Shown in pieces: positions 23,713-32,528 of a DNA stretch of 64,000 nucleotides. The notes beneath the pieces were generated by a model, which was not told the DNA's origin, made no database searches, and was given only the letters and a program-made list of their open reading frames with translations. The position numbers were made by a program, and so were the translations under genes. Origin of the DNA: Acinetobacter bohemicus ANC 3994 (GTDB lineage Bacteria; Pseudomonadota; Gammaproteobacteria; Pseudomonadales; Moraxellaceae); NCBI RefSeq assembly GCF_000367925.1, contig NZ_KB849175.1, forward strand, positions 1 to 64,000. The letters run 5' to 3'. The stretch's first letter is position 1; each line of letters begins with the position of its first letter.

Positions 23713-24197
23713 GTTTTGAGTTGAAATATTCTTAAACCAATAAGATACATCTAGTTTTTCTAAAATAAACATAATACACTTTATACGAAATTACCTTTTT
23801 ATTTTAATACAAATCAGTTACTTAATTTGTTTTCAAGCCCAATCCTACCCGATTGGGCTTTTTATATGAATAGCTGTGTTCTACGCCTATTCATTAATCA
23901 CAGTTTTCATTAAAATCACTTAACAATCACATTCTATATGTACAGTTTAAAGTAAAAATAAAACGTAAATATCTCTTTCTGCCTATTCATCTACTCTGTT
24001 TAAGCCTGTCTATTTACAACTCAGATAAACTTCGATGCTATGATTCGGCTAGAATTAAATTGGTATGAAATATTCCTGACAACATGCGCAAGAAGCTACA
24101 TACTGTTGCTTGGTTGTAATGATTGATTATCTTTGTGGCGTATTTTAAGTACTTCATCACAAGATAAAGAACAGATAAATAGTTGATGGAAAAATCT
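23713..24197. other. Gene-free spacer
   Basis: About 485 AT-rich bases. Apart from the terminator at 23836-23863 I see no gene, RNA or convincing promoter. Confidence 0.6.
23836..23863 (+). terminator. Terminator
   Basis: AGCCCAATC-CTACCC-GATTGGGCT followed by TTTTA, 124 bases past the beta-lactamase stop. Confidence 0.85.
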
Positions 24198-24545
24198 ATG
24201 CTATGTCCAAAATGCGGCTCTGCTGACGTTGAAAAACGAGATCACGAACAAAAGTTAAAAACCATTAGTGGCATTCTCATGACTTCTGCTGGTGCGACAG
24301 CAGGAACGGTGGGTGGTGCGGCAACGGGTGCATCAACTGGAGCGGCCATCGGCGCTGTCGCGGGTCCATTGGGTGTGATTTTTGGTGGAACGGTCGGGAC
24401 TTTTGTTGGCGCAATTGCAGTCGGTATTACAGGGGGTGTTTTAGGTAATATCTTTGGTAAAAAAGCGGGTGTCATTATCGATAAAAATATGTTCTTAGAT
24501 TACAAATGCTTAAAATGCAATCATCGTTTTAAAGAAAAAGTTTAA
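24198..24545 (+). CDS. Small membrane protein: zinc ribbon interrupted by glycine-zipper
   Basis: About 115 residues. It begins with CPKCGS, ends with CLKCNHRFKEKV, and in between carries about 70 residues made almost entirely of Gly, Ala, Thr, Val and Ile with repeated GxxxG spacing. The two Cys pairs could form one four-cysteine zinc ribbon if the ends come together, with the centre acting as a membrane hairpin. Function unknown. The ATG at 24198 has GGA seven bases upstream; 24186 is an alternative start. Confidence 0.7.
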   Translation: MLCPKCGSADVEKRDHEQKLKTISGILMTSAGATAGTVGGAATGASTGAAIGAVAGPLGVIFGGTVGTFVGAIAVGITGGVLGNIFGKKAGVIIDKNMFLDYKCLKCNHRFKEKV

Positions 24546-24573
24546 ACGATCATGGTTTAGCTTGAGATTCAAG

Positions 24574-24617
24574 AGTCCAAAGTAATTCATTTTTCAATGT
24601 GCTTTGGACTTCTTTTG
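24574..24617 (+). terminator. Terminator candidate
   Basis: A 9-bp stem AGTCCAAAG/CTTTGGACT with a 19-base loop, followed by TCTTTT. The long loop lowers confidence. Confidence 0.55.
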
Positions 24618-24703
24618 AGACAGTTCAAAAATTCATACACATTAGAAAGATTTAGAACAGCCCCAGAAAGTGTGCTGACTAAACTCACTTTCTACGCGAT
24701 CAA

Positions 24704-25303
24704 TCATGCACCTGCCTGTAACTTCTGCACCACCTTACCCAAACACTTACCCTGTTCGACACAGAGGACTTTTTCATCTTGGCTTAAACCCAAGTCATGA
24801 CGTGGGCCACTGACATGACTTGCGCCATACGGCGTACCGCCAGATTTAGTGTTGGATAAAGCAGGATTGGCATTGGCCAAACCCATAATCATCATGCCAT
24901 GATGAAACAACGGTGGAAGCATGGTCAGTAAAGTGCTTTCCTGCCCACCATGCATCGAACCTGATGAGGTAAATACACAAGCCGGTTTATGATGCAATGC
25001 ACCGTTTAACCAAAGACTGGTGGTCTGATCCCAAAAATACTTCATTTCACTGGCCATATTGCCAAAACGCGTCGGCGAACCCAAAGCCAAGCCTGAACAA
25101 TGCGCCAAATCATCTAAAGTACAATAAATATCGCCATCCGCAGGAATACTTGGTTCTGCCTGTTGCACAACAGTTGATAAATTTGGCACAGTCCGAATTT
25201 TTACCGCCATACCTGTCGCTTCAACACCATTGGCAATTAAATGCGCCATGTCTTTCGTTGAACCATATTTGCTGTAATATAAAACAAGGATATAAGGCTG
25301 CAT
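24704..25303 (-). CDS. wrbA: NAD(P)H:quinone oxidoreductase, WrbA family
   Basis: FMN-dependent flavodoxin-like enzyme that reduces quinones by two electrons. 199 residues. The FMN-phosphate loop YYSKYGSTKDMA is at residues 9-20, then GSPTRFGNM, SSGSMHGGQE and a C-terminal GPRHDLGLSQDE. Family members are about 198-200 residues and form tetramers in the cytoplasm. It is convergent with the preceding zinc-ribbon gene and divergent from yihY. Confidence 0.9.
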   Translation of the reverse strand: MQPYILVLYYSKYGSTKDMAHLIANGVEATGMAVKIRTVPNLSTVVQQAEPSIPADGDIYCTLDDLAHCSGLALGSPTRFGNMASEMKYFWDQTTSLWLNGALHHKPACVFTSSGSMHGGQESTLLTMLPPLFHHGMMIMGLANANPALSNTKSGGTPYGASHVSGPRHDLGLSQDEKVLCVEQGKCLGKVVQKLQAGA

Positions 25304-25416
25304 AATTTTTATAAACGAAGCTAAAAAAGAAAACTATACGGTATTTTTCCCATTTTTTGGTTAAGCTTAGTCATGAAAATTCATAAAGATGATTAAAAAA
25401 TTGAGACTTTATACTT

Positions 25417-26664
25417 ATGTTAGAAAAGTATTTAAAAAAACTCCGCTTTTATGACGAGACATGGTTTCAGTTTGTTTTATTTGTCATACGACGTTTTGAA
25501 GCAGATCGTTGCCGTGAACAAGCAGGATCTTTAACCTATACCACCCTCTTTGCTGTTGTACCCATGCTGACTGTTTTCTTGGTCATCATTTCTTCCATTA
25601 AAGCGCTAGAGCCAGCCAGACAACAATTACAACAACTGATTTATAGCAATTTCCTACCTAAAACCACCATTGCTTTTGACAAGGCTTTTAATGCCTTCAC
25701 CGATAAATCCAGCAACTTAACGGTCATTGGTATTTTATTTCTGTTTATTACCACAGTGATGATGCTGACCAGTATCGAAACGGTCTTTAACCGTATTTGG
25801 CGTGTTCGAGAAACGCGTGGCGGTATTATTGGCTTTATGCGTTATTGGACCATTATTTCACTTGGCCCAATTTTACTTGGCAGTGCATTTGTCATTTCAT
25901 CTGCCGTGGCATCGCTGAATGTACTGAGCAATAATTTTACCGGTTATGAGGTCGATGGTTCATTGATCTTTTGGTGCATTTCTTTTGCACTCACCATACT
26001 GGGTTTTTTCATTTTAAATTGGACCATTCCAAATCGCAGCGTTCCGATTAAAGCTGCATTAATTGCAGGAACTTTTAGTGCGGTGGTGTTTGAATTATTA
26101 AAGCATTTATTTGGCTTTATTATGTCCAATTTCACCAGTTATGAAATTATTTATGGTGCTTTTGCCGCAGTGCCTATTTTCCTGTTATGGATTTTCTTGT
26201 CATGGAATATCGTGTTATTGGGTGTCGAAATCAGTTACGCGCTAACGGCTTTTCATTCCAGTAAACTACAAAAACGCCATCCTGTAATTCTGCTTTTGGA
26301 CTTGCTAGAACTGTTTTATAAAAAGCAACAGGTTGGCGAAAGTCTGTCTGATGAGGAAGCACTGGAGGTCTTAGGACGTGGCGAAATTGGACGTTGGCCT
26401 TCTTATGTGTTGATGCTAGAACAACAGAACTTGGTCAAACGCACCGACAATAATGAATTTGTTTTAGTGCGTAATTTAACGCAAGTGGATTTCTGGCATT
26501 TCTATACGCAATTACCTTATCCACTGCCACGACGTCAAGATGTAGGCAATATCCATCCTGACGATGAGTGGATGCAAAAACTAGGGCCTGCACTGATTGA
26601 AGCCGATGATTACCTTTCTGCAAAATTAGCGATTCCCCTGTCTAAAATTTTGGAAGAAAAATAA
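25417..26664 (+). CDS. YihY/BrkB family inner membrane protein
   Basis: A 415-residue protein with six membrane helices in the first ~285 residues, including the family motif DRCREQAGSLTYTTLFAVVP near residue 30 and a conserved GVEISYAL region. The C-terminal ~130 residues are soluble and include a winged-helix-like segment (SDEEALEVLGRGEIGRWPSYV...). The family was once called ribonuclease BN, which is wrong; its transport or envelope function is unproven. It stands alone, divergent from wrbA. Confidence 0.88.
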   Translation: MLEKYLKKLRFYDETWFQFVLFVIRRFEADRCREQAGSLTYTTLFAVVPMLTVFLVIISSIKALEPARQQLQQLIYSNFLPKTTIAFDKAFNAFTDKSSNLTVIGILFLFITTVMMLTSIETVFNRIWRVRETRGGIIGFMRYWTIISLGPILLGSAFVISSAVASLNVLSNNFTGYEVDGSLIFWCISFALTILGFFILNWTIPNRSVPIKAALIAGTFSAVVFELLKHLFGFIMSNFTSYEIIYGAFAAVPIFLLWIFLSWNIVLLGVEISYALTAFHSSKLQKRHPVILLLDLLELFYKKQQVGESLSDEEALEVLGRGEIGRWPSYVLMLEQQNLVKRTDNNEFVLVRNLTQVDFWHFYTQLPYPLPRRQDVGNIHPDDEWMQKLGPALIEADDYLSAKLAIPLSKILEEK

Positions 26665-26701
26665 AGTAGAATCATCTCATTAATGGATTAAACAGAAACA
26701 C

Positions 26702-26778
26702 CTCAGGTAAATCAGAATGACTATTTCTCGCACCTTTTTCACAGGGCAAAGGATAGTTATTCTGATGGTATTTCTGAG
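26702..26778. repeat. Long imperfect inverted repeat between converging genes
   Basis: Arms of about 24 bases share CTCAG and ATCAGAAT-ACTAT blocks (13 of 14 in the inner block), with a loop of about 30 bases. The right arm overlaps the last codons of the DMT exporter gene. It could terminate both converging transcripts or be chance partial symmetry. Confidence 0.4.
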
Positions 26779-27650
26779 GTACTTTTCCAACAAATGATTG
26801 CACCCAAAGTCACCAAAAGCGTTCCGATCCAAAAACTCATTTGTGGTCGTGTATCCAAAATCAGCATCGACATCAAAGAAGATAAAACTGGAATAAAGTA
26901 AGTCGCAAGAATGAGCAGTTTGATATTGCCAAACTGTAAACTTTGATTCCAATTACTATAAGCAATTCCCACCAAACCACCAGTAACTGCAATGACTAAC
27001 CACATCTTAAATTGAGGAACAATAAAAGGCTCATTCACCACAAAATGAATTCCCCACAAAGCCAGTGCAGTCACCATGAAAAATAGCGGGACGGCATTTT
27101 GCCCTTGGGCATATTTTTTAGTCAATACGCTATAACAGGGCCACAGCAATGCGCCTAAAAATGCAAAAAAATAGGCAATTGGGTTCTGCTGCAAAATATG
27201 CATCAATTGAGCTAAGTCTAAAATATCTGGATTGACCACCAACAATAAACCCAAAACAGAAAGGACAAATCCCCCAATGACCGTACCATGATAACGTAGC
27301 TGCTTTGCCAGTATTGCAAATACAATGGTTAATGGCGGCCACAAATAATTAATCATTGCAATAATAAGTACTTGATCGTGATTGTGTGACAAAGCAATCG
27401 AAAGCAAAAATAAAATTTCATAACTAACAAATAAGATGCCACAGCCCCACACATAGACTTTAGACATCTGTTGAAAACGAGGCAGCCCATTGAGTACTAA
27501 AATACACAGCGCACTAAAACTATAAATCAGTGCAATAGCCGAAATAGGCGTTAAAGATTCACTAATCAGCTTGACCACAGCAACCAAGCTTGCCCAAATT
27601 AAAATAGAAGACAAACCGATTAATGTGGCTGAGTTGCTTGACTTAAACAT
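26757..27650 (-). CDS. DMT-family exporter (EamA), YddG-like
   Basis: A 297-residue membrane protein with ten predicted helices in two EamA repeats. The sequence is similar in layout to YddG-type aromatic amino acid exporters (ILIWASLVAVVKLISE at the start, YLWPPLTIVF, LWPCYSVLTKKY). Its start overlaps the end of the upstream DMT gene by eight bases, so the two are translated from one transcript. Substrate is not defined by sequence. Confidence 0.85.
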   Translation of the reverse strand: MFKSSNSATLIGLSSILIWASLVAVVKLISESLTPISAIALIYSFSALCILVLNGLPRFQQMSKVYVWGCGILFVSYEILFLLSIALSHNHDQVLIIAMINYLWPPLTIVFAILAKQLRYHGTVIGGFVLSVLGLLLVVNPDILDLAQLMHILQQNPIAYFFAFLGALLWPCYSVLTKKYAQGQNAVPLFFMVTALALWGIHFVVNEPFIVPQFKMWLVIAVTGGLVGIAYSNWNQSLQFGNIKLLILATYFIPVLSSLMSMLILDTRPQMSFWIGTLLVTLGAIICWKSTSEIPSE

Positions 27651-28563
27651 AGTGTAATTTTCTTTTAATCCAATCCTGCATACTTACCACCAACACCCCG
27701 ACCATCACCAATATTGTTCCGAAAATAAAATTAGGCTCAATAGTTTCATTTAACAATAAAACCCCAAAAAGCAGACCAAAAATGGGCGTCAAAAAAGAAA
27801 AGACTCCCAAATGGCTGGCTAAGTAGTTACGTAACAACCAAAACCACAACATCAAACTCATAAAGGACATGATCAGGGTATGAAAAACCAAACTACCAAT
27901 CGCAATATAAGTCCAATGAATTTCCGCTTGCCCCAATAGAAAAGCCAGAGGAAATAAAAAGACAAAACCACCCAACAATTGGTAAAACAAGGTTTGGGTG
28001 GGATGGGCTTCATTTAATTTGCTTAGGCGTAATGAAATTGTCGTTAATGCCCACATGATACCCGCCAGCAATGCCAATAAATCACCCCACAGGACTTGAC
28101 CAAGCCCTTGTTCAAGCAAATTTTCTCGGCCAATAAATGTCGTTACAATACCCACAAAAGCAATCAAAATTCCAGACCATTGAACCTGAGATAAACGCTC
28201 AGACGGCAATTTCCAATGCAAACCTAAAGCCACAAAAATAGGGGCTGTATAAAGTAAAACCACGGTATGTGAAGCCGAAGTTAAAGTCAGAGCTTGTGCA
28301 ACCAATAAAAACTCAGCAGAAAATAAAAAAGCCAACCAGACTCCCGGCCATAAATAGGCTTTCGAATAAAGATGAGTACCTTGTTGCAATTGAATCAGTG
28401 GAAAAACCAGCACTGCGGAAAGCCCCGAACGAATAGCAATTTGCATGATGGGAGAAATATCCGCCGCAGCAATTTTGAGTACCACTTGCTGTAACCCCCA
28501 AACAATACACAATACAATCATTAAACCGGATGCACGTGCATCGAGTCCTTTCCTCTCGCCCAC
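27643..28563 (-). CDS. DMT-family exporter (EamA)
   Basis: A 306-residue membrane protein with ten predicted helices in two EamA halves; LLYTAPIFVALG in the first half and FLTPIFGLLFGVLLLNE in the second are typical of RhtA/YdcZ-like exporters. First gene of a two-gene unit with the next EamA gene. An AraC regulator is transcribed away from it 103 bases upstream, which suggests local control by an inducing metabolite. Substrate unknown; amino acids or related metabolites are likely. Confidence 0.88.
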   Translation of the reverse strand: MGERKGLDARASGLMIVLCIVWGLQQVVLKIAAADISPIMQIAIRSGLSAVLVFPLIQLQQGTHLYSKAYLWPGVWLAFLFSAEFLLVAQALTLTSASHTVVLLYTAPIFVALGLHWKLPSERLSQVQWSGILIAFVGIVTTFIGRENLLEQGLGQVLWGDLLALLAGIMWALTTISLRLSKLNEAHPTQTLFYQLLGGFVFLFPLAFLLGQAEIHWTYIAIGSLVFHTLIMSFMSLMLWFWLLRNYLASHLGVFSFLTPIFGLLFGVLLLNETIEPNFIFGTILVMVGVLVVSMQDWIKRKLHYV

Positions 28564-28666
28564 AATCCTGACTCATTTTAAAAGATCAGCACACTATAGA
28601 CCTGTCATATTTTAAATATATAATTCAAAGTAGACAAAAGATCTTCTTATTCAGGCATTCGAATTT

Positions 28667-29470
28667 ATGATGAAAAAAAGACAACTGAATGAACAGTCCT
28701 TAGAAAAACTTGTCACCAATAATCAAATTTCTGCCCCGTTATGGATTCAGTTTCGCCATGCACCAGCGCAATCTATTTATCCTGCACATGGACACGCTTG
28801 GGGCGAGTTTATCTATGCTTTTCATGGGGTGATGGAAATTAATATTGATCAAATTGATTATATTCCCCCTCCGCCTTATGGCATCTGGTTACCGCCACAT
28901 TTAGAACATAGTGGTTTAAATCGCACCGCAGTTTCACACGGTACACTCTATATTCATGAAAACCTATGTACAGAAATGCCGAAACAAGCAGGAATCTTAC
29001 TGACCTCGCCTTTAGTCTCTGCGCTATTACAACATCTTAAACAACATCCACAAGATAAAGATGATCCTAAACATTTACGTCTATTACACGTTTTGCTGGA
29101 TCAGTTGCATCATGCCACCCTCGTGGGAAGTTATTTACCCCATTCCGATCACCCTGTTTTAAAACAAATTCTTGATTATTTGCATCAACATCCGTCGGAT
29201 AACAGCACCTTAGAACAACTTGCCCAAGGCGTGAATATGACGGAGCGAACTTTGGCACGTTACAGTCAAAAAGAATTGGGAATCTCTTTAAATGAGTGGC
29301 GACAACGCTTAAAAGTCACCAAAGCGATGTCGATGTTAGATCAGGGAAAAACTGTAGAAAGTATTGCTTTAGATTTAGGTTATGCCAATGCCTCAGCATT
29401 TATTAATATGTTTAAGCGTTGGATGCAATGTACGCCCGATCAATTCAGGAAATCCCACCATCACTTATAA
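28667..29470 (+). CDS. AraC-family transcriptional regulator
   Basis: A 267-residue regulator. The N-terminal half is a cupin sensor (HAPAQSIYPAHGHAWGEFIYAFHG, HLEHSG); the C-terminal half holds two helix-turn-helix motifs (STLEQLAQGVNMTERTLAR and TVESIALDLGYANASAFINMF) ending with the typical CTPDQFR. It diverges from the two EamA exporter genes and is the natural candidate to control them. ATG at 28667 or 28670; the ribosome binding site is weak. Confidence 0.92.
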   Translation: MMKKRQLNEQSLEKLVTNNQISAPLWIQFRHAPAQSIYPAHGHAWGEFIYAFHGVMEINIDQIDYIPPPPYGIWLPPHLEHSGLNRTAVSHGTLYIHENLCTEMPKQAGILLTSPLVSALLQHLKQHPQDKDDPKHLRLLHVLLDQLHHATLVGSYLPHSDHPVLKQILDYLHQHPSDNSTLEQLAQGVNMTERTLARYSQKELGISLNEWRQRLKVTKAMSMLDQGKTVESIALDLGYANASAFINMFKRWMQCTPDQFRKSHHHL

Positions 29471-29557
29471 ATAAAAATTAATTTAAAATCAGTTTATTAT
29501 TGACTAGAAAATTTGCTTTTGTATGATAAATTCACAACTCAAAAATTAGCCATTCGC

Positions 29558-30343
29558 ATGAAAAACTATTATAAAAATACCATCCTTAGCCTGTGCATAT
29601 CTCTCAGTTTATTAACTGCATGCAGCTCACCTGAACAACGCACATTCAAAACTGCTTTAATCTCTGCAAAAAAAGGCGATGCTATTGCACAAATGAAAGT
29701 TGCTGACTTCTATTTTGCAGGAATAGGTACTGAAAAAAATATTCAAGAAAGTGTCAACTGGTATAGCAAAGCTGCTCAACAGGCCAATACTCAAGCATTT
29801 TCTTGGCTTATGGAGCAAGCCTACAATGGCAATGAAACAGCGGTACAAGTCATTCACGACATGCAAAATAAAGGCAATATTTTTCTGGCACATTGGATTT
29901 TAGATGTCGCAAAAAAAACCCATGATCCCAGTGCACAATACACTGTAGGCTGGATGTATGATACAGGTAAAGGCTTAATCAAAGACTCACACCAAGCTCA
30001 AATCTGGTATGAAAAAGCGGCCAAGCAAAATAATGTGTTAGCCATTAAAGCCCTTGGCAATCAGCATTATTTTAGTGAGATTGAACAATCCAGTAATGAA
30101 AAAGCAAGGGAATATTTAACTTATGCCGCAGAAAAGGGTAAAGATACCGATGCCGCCATGAAAATGGCGCATTATTATCACTATGACGTTCGTGATGGAA
30201 ACATGGCTAGACAGTGGTATGTCAAAGCAGGTGCTCTCGGCGATGCAGATTATCAACGAATGGCAGACACCTATGAAGAGTGGCAAAACACAGGCCCTTT
30301 ACAACCGAATGAAGCTCCTGCTGATTCTCAACATGAAGAATAA
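29558..30343 (+). CDS. Sel1-repeat lipoprotein
   Basis: About 261 residues. A lipobox LLTAC near residue 21 indicates a lipid-anchored protein. The mature part is a string of Sel1/TPR-like helical repeats (AQMKVADFYFAGIGTEKN, AQYTVGWMYDTGKGLIKD, AAMKMAHYYHYDVRDG). Such proteins mediate protein-protein contacts. The ATG at 29558 precedes the signal peptide directly; the ribosome binding site is weak. Convergent with the FAH-family gene; the terminator between them has been split by an inserted element. Confidence 0.85.
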   Translation: MKNYYKNTILSLCISLSLLTACSSPEQRTFKTALISAKKGDAIAQMKVADFYFAGIGTEKNIQESVNWYSKAAQQANTQAFSWLMEQAYNGNETAVQVIHDMQNKGNIFLAHWILDVAKKTHDPSAQYTVGWMYDTGKGLIKDSHQAQIWYEKAAKQNNVLAIKALGNQHYFSEIEQSSNEKAREYLTYAAEKGKDTDAAMKMAHYYHYDVRDGNMARQWYVKAGALGDADYQRMADTYEEWQNTGPLQPNEAPADSQHEE

Positions 30344-30359
30344 TTGGACATAAAAAAAG

Positions 30360-30371
30360 CTGCTCACAGGC
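30360..30371 (+). repeat. Target-site duplication, left copy
   Basis: CTGCTCACAGGC, identical to 30721-30732 and directly abutting the left inverted repeat of the inserted element. Confidence 0.75.
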
Positions 30372-30720
30372 TAATGCCAGTCAGTTAAGGGTTTTAAAAA
30401 TAAAGCCCTTAGCTTTTTAGTTATTCACGACGGAGTCTTATGTTTTTAAATCATATACTTGGAGCTCATCTATTACTTTGGATAAGCCCAAATGAGAATC
30501 CTCAAAATATATTTTGAGTTCGCAAGAAAGGCATCTTGCGGCACAGTGTGCCTCACCGCAAAACTCGTCAAATACCTTTTATTGATTAATTAATCACAGA
30601 AACCTTACTTTTTTAAAATAGTTTTGCCTCGAACAGTTGCGGATGACGTTTCCGCGTATCGAATAACATCATGAATTAAAAAAATAAAAAGCCAGTCAAT
30701 TTCTTAACTGACTGGCATTA
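30372..30720. mobile_element. 349-bp MITE-like element with 18-bp inverted repeats
   Basis: Ends are a perfect 18-bp terminal inverted repeat (TAATGCCAGTCAGTTAAG and its complement), flanked by a perfect 12-bp direct repeat (30360-30371 and 30721-30732). Removing the element and one repeat copy rebuilds a bidirectional terminator (GCTGC/GCAGC stem with A and T tracts) between the converging genes. Inside are several perfect palindromes (30501-30518, 30521-30540, 30540-30552, 30583-30596), a TAAGGG/CCCTTA hairpin with T run near the left end (30385-30417) and a second hairpin near the right end (30691-30716). A short frame begins at about 30440 (MFLNHILGAHLLL) and stops after 25 codons, possibly a transposase remnant. 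Long TSD and end sequence recall IS4/IS231-type elements. Confidence 0.72.
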
Positions 30721-30732
30721 CTGCTCACAGGC
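30721..30732 (+). repeat. Target-site duplication, right copy
   Basis: CTGCTCACAGGC, abutting the right inverted repeat; partner of 30360-30371. Confidence 0.75.
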
Positions 30733-30755
30733 AGCCTTTTCAGAAGTTGAAAAAC

Positions 30756-31394
30756 TTATTTCACAAAAGTGGTCCAGACAAAATCTTGGGTTTGTCCTTG
30801 TAAAGTCATGCTCAACTGATCGCCCGCCTTTAACGCAGCCACACCTGCTGGAGTCCCTGTCATCACCACATCACCCGGCTCTAAGGTAAAGACCCGACTA
30901 ATATCAGCAAGCAAAGTAGCGATATCAAAAATCAGCAATGCCGTATCGCCTATCTGACGCAGCTCATCATTAACATGCAAAGTATAATGTACATGCTTCC
31001 AGTCTTTAACTTCAGCAACATCCACCCAATCGGCCAATACACAGGAACCATCAAAAGCTTTGGCACGTTCCCAAGGCTGACCTTTCTTTTTCAAGTCATC
31101 TTGTAAATCACGTAAAGTTAAGTCTAAACCCAAAGTAACCGCACCCACCGCTGCTAAAGCTTTGGCTGGATCCGTTTCTGCCGTTAAGGTTTTATCAATC
31201 CGTAAGGTCAATTCACACTCATGATGGCAATTGCCCCATGCAGGATTCCAACTAATCCCTTTCTCTAAACTTGATAGGCTACTCGGTGGCTTCATAAAGA
31301 GCACTGGATAATCAGGAATAGCATTGCCTAATTCTTCGGCATGGTCTGCATAGCTACGACCGACACAGACAATTTTAGATGGACGTGTACTCAT
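30756..31394 (-). CDS. Fumarylacetoacetate hydrolase family protein
   Basis: A 212-residue single-domain FAH-family enzyme, similar in size and layout to E. coli YcgM. Members act on 2-keto-acid enols, such as fumarylpyruvate or oxaloacetate tautomers. The metal ligands appear as E-x-E in HHECELTLRI and D in LGLDLTLRDLQ; the C-terminal GDVVMTGTPAGV is the standard family signature. The original terminator 3' of the gene is disrupted by the 349-bp element, which brings its own hairpin near 30691. A YcxB-like gene lies upstream on the same strand with a 40-base gap. Confidence 0.88.
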   Translation of the reverse strand: MSTRPSKIVCVGRSYADHAEELGNAIPDYPVLFMKPPSSLSSLEKGISWNPAWGNCHHECELTLRIDKTLTAETDPAKALAAVGAVTLGLDLTLRDLQDDLKKKGQPWERAKAFDGSCVLADWVDVAEVKDWKHVHYTLHVNDELRQIGDTALLIFDIATLLADISRVFTLEPGDVVMTGTPAGVAALKAGDQLSMTLQGQTQDFVWTTFVK

Positions 31395-31434
31395 AAGCTT
31401 CCCTTTTTATTTATCTATGACATTGTTTTAAACT

Positions 31435-31932
31435 TTACTTTTTAAATGTATTTTCAAATACGCTCTGATCCGCAGACTGCTCAAAAGCACGCTTAGGCAC
31501 AATCACCACCGTACGATTTTTTAATTCAATCATATAGGTCAACTTACCTATGGCAAAGTTTTGCACTTCATTGTAGTTGAAAATTTGCTTGCGGCCATTG
31601 GCATAAATTTCCGCATGATCTTGAAATAATTCGATGCCCTGTTCACTTTTACCAAACTGATATTTAACAAATTGACGTTTAAACATCATGGGTAAAAACC
31701 AGTAACGCATCACCAGTTGCATCACCAGAAAAAAGATCCCGAGCGCAACATAGTAACGTCCAACCCCAGTAAAACCGAGCATAAAGCCCCAAATAATGAC
31801 CCCGATACTTACCAATGGAGTAATAAAACGTGTAATTTGCTTTTTACCAAAGGTTGCAAGGGCAAAACCATCTTGTGATTCTTCTAGGTTTAAAAAATAA
31901 CGTACCGATACAGCAGGCTGGGTTTCAGACAT
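31435..31932 (-). CDS. YcxB-like membrane protein
   Basis: A 165-residue protein with two adjacent membrane helices (PLVSIGVIIWGFMLGF and YYVALGIFFLVMQLVMRYW) and a C-terminal beta-rich cytoplasmic part with the YcxB-like pattern GIELFQDHAEIY...FNYNEVQNF...VIVPKRAF. Function unknown. It probably shares a transcript with the FAH-family gene downstream. Confidence 0.7.
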   Translation of the reverse strand: MSETQPAVSVRYFLNLEESQDGFALATFGKKQITRFITPLVSIGVIIWGFMLGFTGVGRYYVALGIFFLVMQLVMRYWFLPMMFKRQFVKYQFGKSEQGIELFQDHAEIYANGRKQIFNYNEVQNFAIGKLTYMIELKNRTVVIVPKRAFEQSADQSVFENTFKK

Positions 31933-32138
31933 AATTCATCATCAAATTATTACAACAATTGCGCTAGATATTACACCAGATTTGTCCGTTTCTTCATACT
32001 GGACGCAAAGTTTTCAAGGCAGCGTTGTAGACACACTTTGGAATGAATCATCAGAGATTGTAGAAAATAGCGAGACGATAAGTGTGATTGAAAAGCATGA
32101 TTTTTTAGATAACTTAAATTGAAGCTTGAGCCATATGA

Positions 32139-32172
32139 CAGACACAAAAAAACCGCAACATGTGCGGCTTCT
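32139..32172 (-). terminator. tRNA-Arg terminator, copy A
   Basis: On the minus strand CCGCACATGTTGCGG with TTTTTTT after it, then GTGTCTG. Same motif as at other terminators in the window. Confidence 0.8.
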
Positions 32173-32203
32173 TTCAATTTTACATCTCTCGATGTGTTCA
32201 AGT

Positions 32204-32280
32204 TGGTGCGCTCAGAGAGATTCGAACTCCCGACCCCTTAGTTCGTAGCCAAGTGCTCTATCCAGCTGAGCTATGAGCGC
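32204..32280 (-). tRNA. tRNA-Arg (anticodon ACG), copy 1
   Basis: A 77-base cloverleaf with encoded CCA; the anticodon loop reads CTACGAA. Identical to the copies at 33279 and 33404. It has its own promoter at 32299-32326. Confidence 0.97.
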
Positions 32281-32298
32281 GACGTCTTGATGTGCTGC

Positions 32299-32326
32299 AT
32301 TATACGCATTTTTATTGATCTGTTAA
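32299..32326 (-). promoter_or_regulatory. Promoter for tRNA-Arg copy 1
   Basis: Minus-strand -35 TTAACA, 16-base spacer and a perfect -10 TATAAT, ending 19 bases before the tRNA. Confidence 0.7.
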
Positions 32327-32528
32327 GTGCTTTTTAACAAATAGCGAACCAAGTGAACAGTTATTGGACGAAATTTGATTTTTAAGCTATTTTTTAAACA
32401 AAAATAGCTACCCCCTTCTTCACCGCATCCATGGTCAATATCGATGCTGATGCTGATTCAAACCAACCAAACACATGCCTCTTGTCATGATTTAACCAGA
32501 TCAAAACTCATTCCATCCAACCATGATT

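Larger units (their letters stand above)
32139..32280 (-). repeat. 142-bp direct repeat, copy A (tRNA-Arg plus terminator)
   Basis: Nearly identical to 33214-33355, with only a few differences in the spacer after the terminator stem. It contains a whole tRNA-Arg and its terminator. The two copies flank a RibD/DHFR-like gene. Confidence 0.85.

Noticed and set aside
31971..32201. A 76-codon minus-strand frame just after tRNA-Arg
   Set aside because: It runs through the tRNA terminator, has no ribosome binding site and no recognisable domain.
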